DNA of 64,000 bases from Burkholderia anthina (GTDB taxonomy: Bacteria > Pseudomonadota > Gammaproteobacteria > Burkholderiales > Burkholderiaceae). The position numbers and the translations under genes are program-made. Below the pieces are notes generated by a model. The model was given only the letters and a program-made list of their open reading frames with translations, had not been told where the DNA came from and made no database searches. Shown in pieces: positions 1-8,280 of this stretch (the first letter of the stretch is position 1; every line of letters begins with the position of its first letter). The DNA lies in contig NZ_CM003769.1 in assembly GCF_001547525.1 (NCBI RefSeq), forward strand, positions 248,001 through 312,000, read 5' to 3'.

Positions 1-1
1 C

Positions 2-73
2 AACCTGTGCCGTTGCGCGACCTACCAGCGCATCCGCGCCGCGATTCACGATGCGGCCGGCGCGCTTGCCTGA
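2..73 (+). CDS. (2Fe-2S)-binding subunit of a molybdenum hydroxylase, C-terminal fragment
   Basis: Only the last 23 codons are in the window; the gene begins off the left edge. The peptide starts NLCRCATYQRIRAAI, which is the typical end of the small iron-sulfur subunit (IorA/CoxS type) of xanthine-oxidase-family enzymes. Its C-x-C pair supplies ligands to the second [2Fe-2S] cluster. The stop codon (71-73) lies 21 bp before the ATG of the large molybdopterin subunit, the usual small-large order for isoquinoline 1-oxidoreductase-like enzymes. The protein would pass electrons from the Mo centre to an external acceptor. Confidence 0.8.
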   Translation, partial: NLCRCATYQRIRAAIHDAAGALA

Positions 74-94
74 GCCTGCCGGGAGACATTGACC

Positions 95-2590
95 ATGCGT
101 ACTCGCACTGCCGGGCGCCCGGCGAGCACCGACACCCCCCACTCCGACGCTTCGCCGGCCGCCGGAACAGGTTCTCCGAAACTCGGCCGGCGCGGCTTCC
201 TGAAGCTCACGATGGCGGCAAGCGGCTGCCTGGCGCTGGGCATCGCGCCGACCCGGGCCACGGCCGAAGCGGGCAAAGCCCCGCAGTTTTCACCACCTCA
301 AGCATTCCTGATCATCGCGCCGGACAACACCGTGACCGTTGCCGTCAACCGCACCGAGTCCGGCCAGGGCGTCAGCACCGCGCTGCCGATGGCGCTGGCC
401 GACGAACTCGATGCCGACTGGCGCAACGTGCGCACCGTGCTCGCGCCCGCTGGCGAGCCGTACAAGGACCCTGTAACGGGCATTCAGATGACGGCCGGCT
501 CGACGTCGGTCAATCACTCGTTCACGCAATATCGCGAACTCGGCGCATCCGCCCGCGCGATGCTCGTCGCCGCGGCCGCGCAACGCTGGAACGTCGATCC
601 GGCCACGTGCCGGACCGCGAATGGCGTCGTCACGTCCGGCAGCTACCGCGCGACCTATGGCGAGCTCGCGCCCGCCGCGATGGCGATGCCGGTACCGCGG
701 CGGGTGCCGTTGAAGTCGCCGGACCAGTTCCGCCTCATCGGCAAGCCGACACCGCGCATCGACGCACGCCCGATGCTCGACGGCACGCTCAAGTACGGGA
801 TGGACTGGCGCCTGCCGGACATGAAGGTGGCCCTGGTCGCGCGCCCGCCGCGCTTCGGCGGGCAGGTCGCGAGCTACGACGCGGCGGCGGCCCGGGCCGT
901 CAAGGGCGTGGTCGCGGTCGTCGAGATCCCGACCGATCGCGGCGGCACCGGCGTGGCCGTCATCGCGAACGGCTACTGGCCGGCCAAGCTCGGCCGCGAT
1001 GCGCTGAAGATCACGTGGAAGGACGCCGGCTCGACCGTCACGTCCGCCGAACAGATGCAGGCGTACAAACAGCTCGCCGGCACGCCGGGAACCCTGGTGC
1101 GCACGGCCGACGCCGGCGGCGCGCCGCCGGCGGCCACGCGAATCGTGAAGGATTACGAATTTCCGTATCTCGCCCACGCGGCGATGGAGCCGCTCAGCTG
1201 CACGGTCGACGTCGGGCCGGCGAACTGCGCGTGCGGGATCAAGATCTGGGGCGGCTCGTCGCTGCAAACGGCCGATCGCGCCGCGGTCGCGAAAGCGCTC
1301 GGCGTCGCGCCGGAGAAAGTCCAGATCTTCACGATGACGTCGGGCGGCGACTACGGCCGGCGCTCGACCCCCACGTCGGACTACGTGGTCGAAGCCGCCC
1401 GCGTGTCCGCCGCGTATCTCGCGGCCGGCTATCTCGGCCCGGTCAAGACGATCTGGACGCGCGAGGACGATTTGCGCGGCGGCTACTACCGCCCGATGGT
1501 GCTGCATCGCGTCGACATCGGCGTGGACGGCAGCGGCGCCGTGCGCGACTGGCAGCACGTCGTCGTCGGCCAGTCGGTGCTGAAGGGCTCGCCGCTCGAG
1601 CGCACGACGATGCTCGAGCATGGCACCGATCCCGGCCTGACCGAAGGCGTCGCGAACAACCCGTACGGCTTCCCGATGCAGGTATCGGTCCATCAGACCG
1701 ACGCCGACGTGCCGGTCCAATCATGGCGTTCGGGCGGCCATACGCATACGGCGTTCGTGATGGAAACGCTGGTCGACGAACTCGCGCACGCGGCGCGGCA
1801 GGACCCGGTCGCCTACCGGATGGCGCGGCTGGCCGGCCCCGAGCACGCGCCCCATCGCCAGGCGCTCGCGCTGGCCGTCGACAAGTCCGGCTACGGCACG
1901 CGCACGCTGCCGGCCGGGCACGCGTGGGGCGTCGCGATGCACGAAACGGCCGGTTCGGTCGTCGCATACGTCACGGACGTGTCGATCGAAGCGCAGCAGC
2001 CGCGCGTGCATCGCGTGACGGCCGGCGTGTATGCGGGCCGCATCGTCAACCCGACCGGCGCGCAAGCGCAGATTCAGGGCGGCGCGCTGTTCGGCCTCTC
2101 CACGACGAAGCCGGGCTTTGCGATCGACGTCGACCATGGCGCCGTCCGCAACGCCGGTTTCGCCGACTATCCGCCCGTGCGCATGCAGGAAGCGCCGCCG
2201 GTCGATGTCTTCTTCGTGCCGTCGGACGCACGGCCGACCGGGTTGAGCGACGCCGGCGTGCCGCCGATCGCGCCGGCGGTGGCCAACGGTGCGTTCGTGC
2301 TGACGGGCGAGCGGCTGCATGCGTTACCGTTCGCGCCGATGCGGGTCGCATCGGCCACCCCCGCGATGCCGGCGGCCCCTGCGGCCGCCGTCGACGAGGA
2401 CCCATACGGCGACCTGCCGGCCGGCGGCTGCCGGATGCCGCGCAAGGCCAAGCCGGTCGCGTCGAAGCCGAGGACCGATCAAAGCCACGCAGGCGTCGGC
2501 CAGGCGAGCACGGTGCCGAAATTCCTGCGGCCGAAACGGCGCGCGGGCATCCCGTGCATCGACGAACTGAAGAAAGGAACGGTGACCTAG
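95..2590 (+). CDS. molybdopterin-dependent oxidoreductase, IorB-like large subunit, Tat-exported
   Basis: 831 aa from the ATG at 95; an in-frame TTG at 89 is less likely, and GGGAGA at 81-86 fits the ATG. The N-terminus has a twin-arginine signal (RRGFLKLTMAASGCLALGI) ending in an ATA-type cleavage site, so the folded cofactor-loaded enzyme should be exported. Family hallmarks of isoquinoline 1-oxidoreductase beta subunits follow: GQGVSTALPMALADELDADW, AHAAMEPLSCTVDV, WRSGGHTHTAFVMETLVDEL and an AGRIVNP segment. Two normally conserved active-site stretches are altered. GGGFGRR reads GGDYGRR, and the segment expected as GEPGxPP near the C-terminus reads SDAGVPP, with Asp719 where the catalytic Glu is expected. 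A roughly 80-residue Ala/Pro/Lys-rich tail follows. The substrate cannot be read from sequence. The TAG stop lies inside the left inverted repeat of the adjacent element. Confidence 0.85.
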   Translation: MRTRTAGRPASTDTPHSDASPAAGTGSPKLGRRGFLKLTMAASGCLALGIAPTRATAEAGKAPQFSPPQAFLIIAPDNTVTVAVNRTESGQGVSTALPMALADELDADWRNVRTVLAPAGEPYKDPVTGIQMTAGSTSVNHSFTQYRELGASARAMLVAAAAQRWNVDPATCRTANGVVTSGSYRATYGELAPAAMAMPVPRRVPLKSPDQFRLIGKPTPRIDARPMLDGTLKYGMDWRLPDMKVALVARPPRFGGQVASYDAAAARAVKGVVAVVEIPTDRGGTGVAVIANGYWPAKLGRDALKITWKDAGSTVTSAEQMQAYKQLAGTPGTLVRTADAGGAPPAATRIVKDYEFPYLAHAAMEPLSCTVDVGPANCACGIKIWGGSSLQTADRAAVAKALGVAPEKVQIFTMTSGGDYGRRSTPTSDYVVEAARVSAAYLAAGYLGPVKTIWTREDDLRGGYYRPMVLHRVDIGVDGSGAVRDWQHVVVGQSVLKGSPLERTTMLEHGTDPGLTEGVANNPYGFPMQVSVHQTDADVPVQSWRSGGHTHTAFVMETLVDELAHAARQDPVAYRMARLAGPEHAPHRQALALAVDKSGYGTRTLPAGHAWGVAMHETAGSVVAYVTDVSIEAQQPRVHRVTAGVYAGRIVNPTGAQAQIQGGALFGLSTTKPGFAIDVDHGAVRNAGFADYPPVRMQEAPPVDVFFVPSDARPTGLSDAGVPPIAPAVANGAFVLTGERLHALPFAPMRVASATPAMPAAPAAAVDEDPYGDLPAGGCRMPRKAKPVASKPRTDQSHAGVGQASTVPKFLRPKRRAGIPCIDELKKGTVT

Positions 2591-2879
2591 GGCGTGTTCA
2601 CGCTAATAACGGGCTTGCGCTGGCCCCCAGAAGGGCCGAGCGCGAGGATTGCGACGAAGCGAATACTCGACGTATTCGCGAGGAGCATGACGCAGCGATC
2701 GGCCCTTCTGGGGGCCAGCCCCACGAATGCATTTTTCAGACAGGGGAACGTGCCTTTCCGCCCACATTGCGGCGTCGTGCGTCGCTTGTTTGGCACGGCC
2801 AAACGGCGCTCCTTACTCCTTGCACTGCGGGCGGAAAGGCACGTTCGCAAGCCCGTTATTAGCGTGAACACGCCCTAGG
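2586..2879. mobile_element. MITE-like palindromic element with 34-bp perfect terminal inverted repeats
   Basis: Positions 2586-2619 and 2846-2879 are perfect inverted repeats of 34 bp. Between them lie two further long inverted repeats side by side: 2619-2639 with 2699-2719 (21 bp) and 2746-2763 with 2829-2846 (18 bp). Each loop holds a smaller hairpin (GCGAATAC/GTATTCGC near 2659-2680 and GTTTGGC/GCCAAAC near 2789-2805). A single strand could therefore fold into a three-arm, cloverleaf-like structure. The outer repeats are bounded by CTAG on both sides (2587-2590 and 2875-2878), as expected for an element duplicating TA, or all of CTAG, on insertion. IS630-type and some IS5-type transposases target CTAG. 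No transposase is encoded; short open frames starting MFTLITGLR on both strands only reflect the symmetry. It sits between convergent genes. That it is mobile and repeated in the genome is inference. Confidence 0.7.
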
Positions 2880-2954
2880 CGGCGCGGCACGCGCCTCCGG
2901 ACCAGCCGCCGCACCGACCGGCGGGGCGGCGGGGCATCGTTCCCGCCGTTGCGT

Positions 2955-3980
2955 TCAACTCCGCCCGCGCCGCATCCTGAGCGTCGCCGACGGCGATTCG
3001 CCGAACGCCCGCTTGTACTCGATCGCGAACCGCCCGAGGTGCGCGAAGCCCCATTTCAGCGCGACGTCGGTGACCGACGCGAGCCCCGGCGCGTCGCCGG
3101 CCAGCAGTTCCTCGCGCACATGTTGCAGCCGCAACTGTCGCACGAAGCCCATCGGCGTGATCCCGTGGCGATGGCGAAAGCCGGCGAACAGCGTGCTCGG
3201 GCTGACGCCCGCGAGTTCGGCGAGCCGTTCGATCGTCAGCGGCTCGTCGAGATGCGAGCGAATGTATTCTTCCACGCGCCGCACGTAGAACGGCGCAAGC
3301 GCCGTCGGCACGTGTCGCGTGCCGTTGCGCGCGCTGTTCGGGTGGCCATGCAGCAGCAGGTTGAGCAGCGTCGATTCGAGCTGCTCGAACGCGAGCGGAT
3401 GACGCAGCGGATGCGCGTCCGTCGCGATCGCGCCGGCGAGCACCGGCAGCAATTGCGCGAGACAGGTACCCTGCGGTGACGACAGGTCGAATTCCGGTTC
3501 GAATTCGACGCTCGCGCGCCGGTCGTCGCCGAAATGCCGCTGCGCGTGGCGCTCCATCACTTCGCGCTCGATGCGCAGGATGACCTGCGGGCACGCATCG
3601 CCCCAGCGCATCTTCAGCGGCAGCGTCGGTGAAAGCAGCGACGCGGTGCCCGGCGACGACACGAAGCGCGTCGCGCCGCATTCGATCTCGGCGTGGCCGC
3701 GCAGCGGAATCTGCAGCAGGAAGAAATGTTCGAGCGGCCCCGGCTCGATGCTGACGCCGGCGCCGTAATCGAGCAGATTCAACGACAGGTTGCCCCAGCG
3801 CGCATGGTGCATGCAGCTGTGCAGCGCGCGCGATTCGCCGGTCGGCGTGAGCCGGTGCGGCTTGAACACGTCGGCGACGCGCGCGCGCACCTCGTCGACG
3901 TCGTTCGACTCCAGCAGCAGCGTGTCGTGATTGAAACAGGCGGCGTCGGCCAGCCAGCCGGTTTCGGAAAATTGCGCCAT
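2955..3980 (-). CDS. AraC-family transcriptional regulator (AndR-like), divergent from the indole-type operon
   Basis: 341 aa from the ATG at 3980, chosen because a GGGAGA Shine-Dalgarno lies 7 nt upstream and the protein then starts MAQFSETGWLADAAC; a 40-residue upstream extension has no similar support. The N-terminal two thirds resemble the cupin-like AraC-binding domain of catabolic regulators such as AndR of anthranilate dioxygenase. The C-terminal roughly 100 residues carry the double helix-turn-helix (LTIERLAELAGVSPSTLF, then SVTDVALKWGFAHLGRFAI). It is divergent from the operon beginning at 4332, with 351 bp between the starts, so it is the obvious activator of that operon in response to the substrate or a metabolite. 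Regulation of itself and the operon from shared sites is inference. Confidence 0.88.
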   Translation of the reverse strand: MAQFSETGWLADAACFNHDTLLLESNDVDEVRARVADVFKPHRLTPTGESRALHSCMHHARWGNLSLNLLDYGAGVSIEPGPLEHFFLLQIPLRGHAEIECGATRFVSSPGTASLLSPTLPLKMRWGDACPQVILRIEREVMERHAQRHFGDDRRASVEFEPEFDLSSPQGTCLAQLLPVLAGAIATDAHPLRHPLAFEQLESTLLNLLLHGHPNSARNGTRHVPTALAPFYVRRVEEYIRSHLDEPLTIERLAELAGVSPSTLFAGFRHRHGITPMGFVRQLRLQHVREELLAGDAPGLASVTDVALKWGFAHLGRFAIEYKRAFGESPSATLRMRRGRS

Positions 3981-4053
3981 CGAAGTTCTCCCGTCGTGCT
4001 CGATCGCACTCGCGCCGTGCACGCATTCCCGATCTCGGGGAATCCGTCGCACG

Positions 4054-4083
4054 ATCCGGACAGCGCTCGCAGTATCCGGACAG
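4054..4083. promoter_or_regulatory. candidate AraC operator: two direct repeats ATCCGGACAG
   Basis: ATCCGGACAG occurs at 4054-4063 and again at 4074-4083, 20 bp apart, about two helical turns. Direct half-sites with this spacing are typical of AraC-family dimers. A reverse-oriented CTGTCCG core lies near 4165. The repeats are in the 351-bp divergent region, about 75 bp from the regulator start and 250 bp from the operon start. Nothing else in 3981-4331 looks like a gene. Confidence 0.5.
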
Positions 4084-4331
4084 TCCGTCCCGCGAAACAC
4101 GCAAGTTCAGCCCAAGCCACGCAAGAAGCGGACCGTTCGCGCATCGTAGAAAACTGTGCGGGCTGTCCGCATCCGCACATACCCGCGGTCGGCCGAGGCC
4201 CGCCGGCCCGCCGCGGCCGCTGTCGCAGGTTTCCGGAATTCGCGGATAACGGCCGAAGAAAGCGGATAGAAGCGCGCATTTCGTCCGCCAATACTGGGCC
4301 CGTCACCGAAACTCACAGCATGGAGGGACAC

Positions 4332-5579
4332 ATGAACGGACGTCACATCGAGGTTCCATCGCGGGACGGCGGCGCGTTCCGCGCGTACCTGAGCACGCCG
4401 GCCGGCGGAACCGGGCCGGGCATCGTGCTCTGTCACGAAATTTTCGGCGCGAACGCGACGATGCGCGACGTGGCCGATTACTACGCCGAGGAAGGCTATA
4501 CCGTGCTCGTGCCGGACCTGTTCTGGCGCCAGTCGCTGGGGATCGAGCTCGGTTACGCGGCGGCCGATTTCGAACGCGCGATGGCCCTTTATCGCGAATT
4601 CGACGAAAACAAGGGCGTGGACGACATCGGCGCCGCGCTGGACACGCTCCGCCAGCGGCCGGAATGCACGGGCGAGGCCGGCGTGCTCGGCTACTGCCTC
4701 GGCGGCAAGCTCGCCTATCTCGCCGCGTGCCGGCTGCCGGGCGTGGCCGCGGCGGTCAGTTACTACGGCGTGGGCATCGAGCATGCGCTGGACGAAGCGG
4801 CGCACCTGCGCGGGCGGCTCGTATTGCAGATCGCCGCGCAGGACCGCTTCTGCCCGCCCGACGCGCAGCAGCGCATCGCGGATGCGCTGTCGGGCCGCGA
4901 CGGCGTCGAAGTGTACGTCTACCCCGGCGTCGATCACGCGTTCGCCCGCGCCGGCGGCGATCATTTCGACAAGGCCGCCGCGGTCATGGCTCACCAGCGC
5001 GCGATCGCCGCGTTCCGCGCCGCGCTCGGCCCGCACTACGACCTGTCCGCGCTGTGGGAAACGCACCTGAAGCACGAGTTCGACACGCGCAACGTCGACG
5101 CGACGATGGCCACGATGGTCGCCGAGCCGTACGTCAACCATATTCCGACGCTGACGGGCGGCGTCGGCCACGACGAACTCAAGCGCTTCTACACGCATCA
5201 CTTCGTGCATGCGAACCCGCCCGACACGACGATCACGCCGATCTCGCGCACGATCGGCGCGAGCCAGATCGTCGACGAGCTGCTGTTCCGCTTCACGCAC
5301 ACCACCGAGATCGACTGGATGCTGCCGGGCGTCGCGCCGACCGGCAAGCGCGTCGAGATTCCGCTCGTCGCGATCGTCAAGTTTCGCGGCGACAAGCTCT
5401 ATCACGAGCACATCTACTGGGATCAGGCGAGCGTGCTCGTGCAGATCGGCCTGCTCGACCCGTCCGGCCTGCCGGTCGCGGGCGTCGACACGGCCCGCAA
5501 GCTGCTCGACGAAACCGTGCCGTCCAACGGCCTGATGCGCCGCTGGCACGACAGCGCGCCGTCGACGGAGGCGCGCTGA
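4332..5579 (+). CDS. iifA: dienelactone-hydrolase-like enzyme fused to a SnoaL/NTF2-like domain (IifA-type, indole degradation)
   Basis: 415 aa from the ATG at 4332 behind TGGAGGGA (4321-4328). Residues 1-235 are a dienelactone-hydrolase alpha/beta fold: CHEIFG near residue 35, nucleophile elbow GYCLGG with Cys122, Asp171 in AAQDRFCPP and His202 in YPGVDHAF, a complete Cys-Asp-His triad. Residues about 240-400 form a second domain resembling SnoaL/NTF2-like folds, so the protein is a fusion. It is first of a compact operon with an SDR, a StyA-like oxygenase and a flavin reductase. That order matches the iif cluster described in Acinetobacter, where IifA is a cofactor-independent oxygenase turning 3-hydroxyindolin-2-one into anthranilate. 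The role is assigned from gene order and fold; plain ester or lactone hydrolysis is the alternative. Confidence 0.72.
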   Translation: MNGRHIEVPSRDGGAFRAYLSTPAGGTGPGIVLCHEIFGANATMRDVADYYAEEGYTVLVPDLFWRQSLGIELGYAAADFERAMALYREFDENKGVDDIGAALDTLRQRPECTGEAGVLGYCLGGKLAYLAACRLPGVAAAVSYYGVGIEHALDEAAHLRGRLVLQIAAQDRFCPPDAQQRIADALSGRDGVEVYVYPGVDHAFARAGGDHFDKAAAVMAHQRAIAAFRAALGPHYDLSALWETHLKHEFDTRNVDATMATMVAEPYVNHIPTLTGGVGHDELKRFYTHHFVHANPPDTTITPISRTIGASQIVDELLFRFTHTTEIDWMLPGVAPTGKRVEIPLVAIVKFRGDKLYHEHIYWDQASVLVQIGLLDPSGLPVAGVDTARKLLDETVPSNGLMRRWHDSAPSTEAR

Positions 5580-5619
5580 CGCGGCCCCACCCTCACCCCA
5601 CGATTCCCGGAGACACCCC

Positions 5620-6408
5620 ATGAATGCCCTTGCTGGCAAAGTCGCGCTCGTCACCGGCGGCGCCACGTTGATCGGCGCCGCGGTCGCGCAGGACCTGAGC
5701 CGCGCCGGTGCGAGCGTCGCGATCCTCGATCTCGATGCGGACAACGGCGCACGCGTTGCCGCATCGCTCGGCGAACGGGCACTGTTCCTCGCGCTCGACA
5801 TCACCGACGACCGCGCGATCGAGCGTGCGATCGCGACGATCGTCGAACGGTTCGGCGCGATCGACGTGCTCGTCAACCTCGCGTGCAGCTACGTCGACAA
5901 CGGCATCCACGCGACCCGCAACGACTGGCTCGCGGCGATGGACGTCAACGTCGTGTCGGCGGCGATGCTCGCGAAGGCCGTGCATCCGCACATGGCCCGG
6001 CGCGGCGGCGGCGCGATCGTCAACTTCAGCTCGATCTCCGCGCAGTGCGCGCAGACCGGCCGCTGGCTGTATCCGACCTCCAAGGCCGCGATCCGACAGC
6101 TCACGCGCAGCATGGCGATGGATCTCGCGCCCGATCGCATTCGCGTCAACTCGGTGTCGCCGGGCTGGACCTGGTCGCGCGTGATGGACGAGCTGACGCA
6201 CGGCGACCGCGCGAAGACCGATCGCGTCGCCGCGCCGTTCCACCTGCTCGGCCGCGTCGGCGATCCGTCGGAAGTCGCGCAGGTCGTCACGTTCCTGTGC
6301 AGCGACGCCGCGAGCTTCGTGACGGGCGCCGACTACGCGGTGGACGGCGGCTATGCCGCGATGGGCCCCGAACAGGCGGTGCCGGCGATTCCGCGGCTCG
6401 CGGAGTGA
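5620..6408 (+). CDS. iifB: short-chain dehydrogenase/reductase (IifB-type)
   Basis: 262 aa, ATG at 5620 following CCCGGAGACACC. A classical SDR of normal length with Ser138, Tyr151 and Lys155 (YPTSK) and an N-terminal Rossmann fold. The nucleotide-binding turn reads TGGATLIG (12-19), so the middle glycine of TGxxxGxG is Leu, and the structural NAG is NLA. In the iif pathway the SDR oxidises indole-2,3-dihydrodiol to 3-hydroxyindolin-2-one and so prevents indigo formation. It lies 40 bp after the DLH-like gene and 64 bp before the monooxygenase. The altered glycine motif may affect cofactor preference, which is inference. Confidence 0.72.
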   Translation: MNALAGKVALVTGGATLIGAAVAQDLSRAGASVAILDLDADNGARVAASLGERALFLALDITDDRAIERAIATIVERFGAIDVLVNLACSYVDNGIHATRNDWLAAMDVNVVSAAMLAKAVHPHMARRGGGAIVNFSSISAQCAQTGRWLYPTSKAAIRQLTRSMAMDLAPDRIRVNSVSPGWTWSRVMDELTHGDRAKTDRVAAPFHLLGRVGDPSEVAQVVTFLCSDAASFVTGADYAVDGGYAAMGPEQAVPAIPRLAE

Positions 6409-6472
6409 CCGCTTCGCGCCGCCCCTTCACGCAATCATTCCGGCCGCCACACGGCCAACCAAGGACACTCCC

Positions 6473-7711
6473 ATGAGACGCATCGCTATCGTCGGCGCCG
6501 GCCAGTCCGGCCTGCAACTCGCCTTCGCCCTGCTCGACCAGGGTTACCACGTCACGCTCGCGACCAACCGCGACGCGGAGCAGATCCGCTCGGGCAAGGT
6601 CATGTCGAGCCAGTGCATGTTCCACACGTCGTTGCAGATCGAGCGCGATCTCGGCCTGAATACGTGGGAGGAAGCGTGTCCGTCCGTCGAAGGCATCGGC
6701 ATCGCGGTGCCGCACCCGGACGGCAACGGCCGCAAGGTGATCGACTGGTCGTCGCGGCTGACCCGCTACGCGCAGTCGGTCGACCAGCGCGTGAAGATGG
6801 CCGACTGGCTCGACGGCGTCCGCCGCCGCGGCGCGGACGTGCGGATCGGCGACATCGGCGTGCCCGAACTCGAGGAACTCGCGCGCAGCCACGACCTCGT
6901 GCTGCTCGCGGCGGGCAAGGGCGACATCGTCACCCTGCTCGGCCGCGACGATGCGCGCAGCCCGTTCGACCGCCCCCAGCGCGCGCTGGCGCTCACCTAC
7001 GTGAAAGGGATGACGCCGAGCGAGCCGTATTCGCGCGTGCGCTTCAACCTGCTGCCGGGCATCGGCGAGTACTTCGTGTTTCCCGCGCTGACCACCACCG
7101 GCCCGTGCGAAATCATGGTGTTCGAAGGCATCCCTGGCGGCCCGCTCGACTGCTGGGCCGACGTGAAGACGCCCGAGCAGCATCTGGACCGGAGCCTGTC
7201 GTTCCTGCAGCAGTACGTACCGTGGGAATTCGAGCGCTGCCGCGACGTCGAGCTCACCGATCCGAACGGCACGCTGGCGGGGCGCTTCGCGCCGACGGTA
7301 CGCAAGCCGTTCTTCCGGCTGCCGTCGGGCCGCACCGTGTTCGGGATGGCCGACGCGGTGGTGGTCAATGATCCGATCACCGGCCAGGGCTCGAACAACG
7401 CCGCGAAATGCGCGAACGCGTATTTCGCGGCGATCGTCGCGCGCGACGCCGCGCCGTTCGGCGAAGACTGGATGCAGCAGACGTTCGAAAGCTACTGGGC
7501 CTATGCGCAGCATGTCGTGCGCTGGACCAACTCGCTGCTCACCCCGCCGCCGCCGCACACCCTCGAACTGCTCGGCGCGGCCGGCCAGTCGCCGTCGCTT
7601 GCCAAGGTGATCGTCGACGGCTTCGACGATCCGCGTCGGTTCTCGCCGTGGTGGTTCGAGCCGTCGGCGTGCGCGGCGCTGATCCGGCAACACAGCGTGC
7701 GAGCGGAGTAA
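6473..7711 (+). CDS. iifC: StyA-like flavin monooxygenase, indole/styrene epoxidase component (IifC-type)
   Basis: 412 aa from the ATG at 6473, with AAGGA at 6461-6465. The N-terminus has the FAD dinucleotide-binding motif GAGQSG (8-13), and the body resembles StyA of styrene monooxygenase: MSSQCMFHTSLQIERDLGL, FNLLPGIGEYFVFPAL and NDPITGQGSNNAAKCANAYF, the last being the FAD-binding DPxxGQGxNxA signature. It lacks an NAD(P)H domain, as expected for a two-component enzyme fed reduced FAD by the reductase encoded 5 bp downstream. Indole epoxidation is proposed because its partners match the iif cluster; styrene or another aryl alkene is possible. No styrene-oxide isomerase or phenylacetaldehyde dehydrogenase is nearby, which argues against a styrene pathway. 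Confidence 0.78.
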   Translation: MRRIAIVGAGQSGLQLAFALLDQGYHVTLATNRDAEQIRSGKVMSSQCMFHTSLQIERDLGLNTWEEACPSVEGIGIAVPHPDGNGRKVIDWSSRLTRYAQSVDQRVKMADWLDGVRRRGADVRIGDIGVPELEELARSHDLVLLAAGKGDIVTLLGRDDARSPFDRPQRALALTYVKGMTPSEPYSRVRFNLLPGIGEYFVFPALTTTGPCEIMVFEGIPGGPLDCWADVKTPEQHLDRSLSFLQQYVPWEFERCRDVELTDPNGTLAGRFAPTVRKPFFRLPSGRTVFGMADAVVVNDPITGQGSNNAAKCANAYFAAIVARDAAPFGEDWMQQTFESYWAYAQHVVRWTNSLLTPPPPHTLELLGAAGQSPSLAKVIVDGFDDPRRFSPWWFEPSACAALIRQHSVRAE

Positions 7712-7716
7712 CCGTC

Positions 7717-8244
7717 ATGGAAACGACCGTTACCGACCGTCCGGCCCTCGACCCGATGCAGTTGCGCGCCGCGTTCGGACAGTTCCCGACCGGCGTCACC
7801 GTGATCACCACGTGCGCGGCCGACGGGCGCAAGGTGGGGCTCACCGCGAATTCGTTCTCGTCGCTGTCGCTCGATCCGCCGCTCGTGCTGTGGAGCCTGC
7901 GCAAGGTCGCGCCGAGCCGCCCGGATTTCGTCGCGGCGACCCATTTCGCGATCAACATCCTCGCGCACGACCAGATCGACCTGTCGCGCCGCTTCGCGAC
8001 GCCCAGCGCCGACAAGTTCGACGGCGTGCCGCACGCGGAGTCGGAAAGCGGCGGCGTGCCCTGCCTCGACGGCGCGAGCGCGCGCTTCGTGTGCCGCAAC
8101 GTCGGCCACTACGAAGGCGGCGATCATTTGCTCTTCATCGGCGAGATCGAGCAGTTCGACGCGTTCGGCAAGGCACCGCTCGTGTTCCATGCCGGCCAGT
8201 ATCGCGCGATCGCCGATCACCCCGATCTTTCACGCGCGCTTTGA
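7717..8244 (+). CDS. iifD: flavin reductase supplying the StyA-like monooxygenase (IifD-type)
   Basis: 175 aa, ATG at 7717, 5 nt after the TAA of the monooxygenase, so probably translationally coupled. It is a flavin reductase-like (HpaC/StyB) protein of usual size: AFGQFPTGVTVITT, TANSFSSLSLDPPLVLWSL and the EGGDHLLFIGEI motif around the flavin and NAD(H) site. It reduces free FAD/FMN with NAD(P)H, and the reduced flavin diffuses to the oxygenase. A short AT-rich stretch (8245-8267) follows before the porin gene. Confidence 0.85.
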   Translation: METTVTDRPALDPMQLRAAFGQFPTGVTVITTCAADGRKVGLTANSFSSLSLDPPLVLWSLRKVAPSRPDFVAATHFAINILAHDQIDLSRRFATPSADKFDGVPHAESESGGVPCLDGASARFVCRNVGHYEGGDHLLFIGEIEQFDAFGKAPLVFHAGQYRAIADHPDLSRAL

Positions 8245-8280
8245 TTAGTACATACAAATAATATCCAGGAGGTGGTGAAC

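Noticed and set aside
7-2862. Very long open frame (951 codons) overlapping the molybdopterin oxidoreductase in another frame
   Set aside because: Arg/Pro/Gly-rich translation without domains; it is a high-GC shadow of the real gene at 95-2590 and runs through the MITE-like element.
2587-2878. Two open frames on opposite strands, both starting MFTLITGLR
   Set aside because: Their identical starts result from the perfect terminal inverted repeats, and neither has a ribosome site or family likeness.
4107-5876. 589-codon minus-strand frame across the DLH-like gene
   Set aside because: Antisense shadow; the plus strand carries a complete catalytic triad and a good ribosome site.
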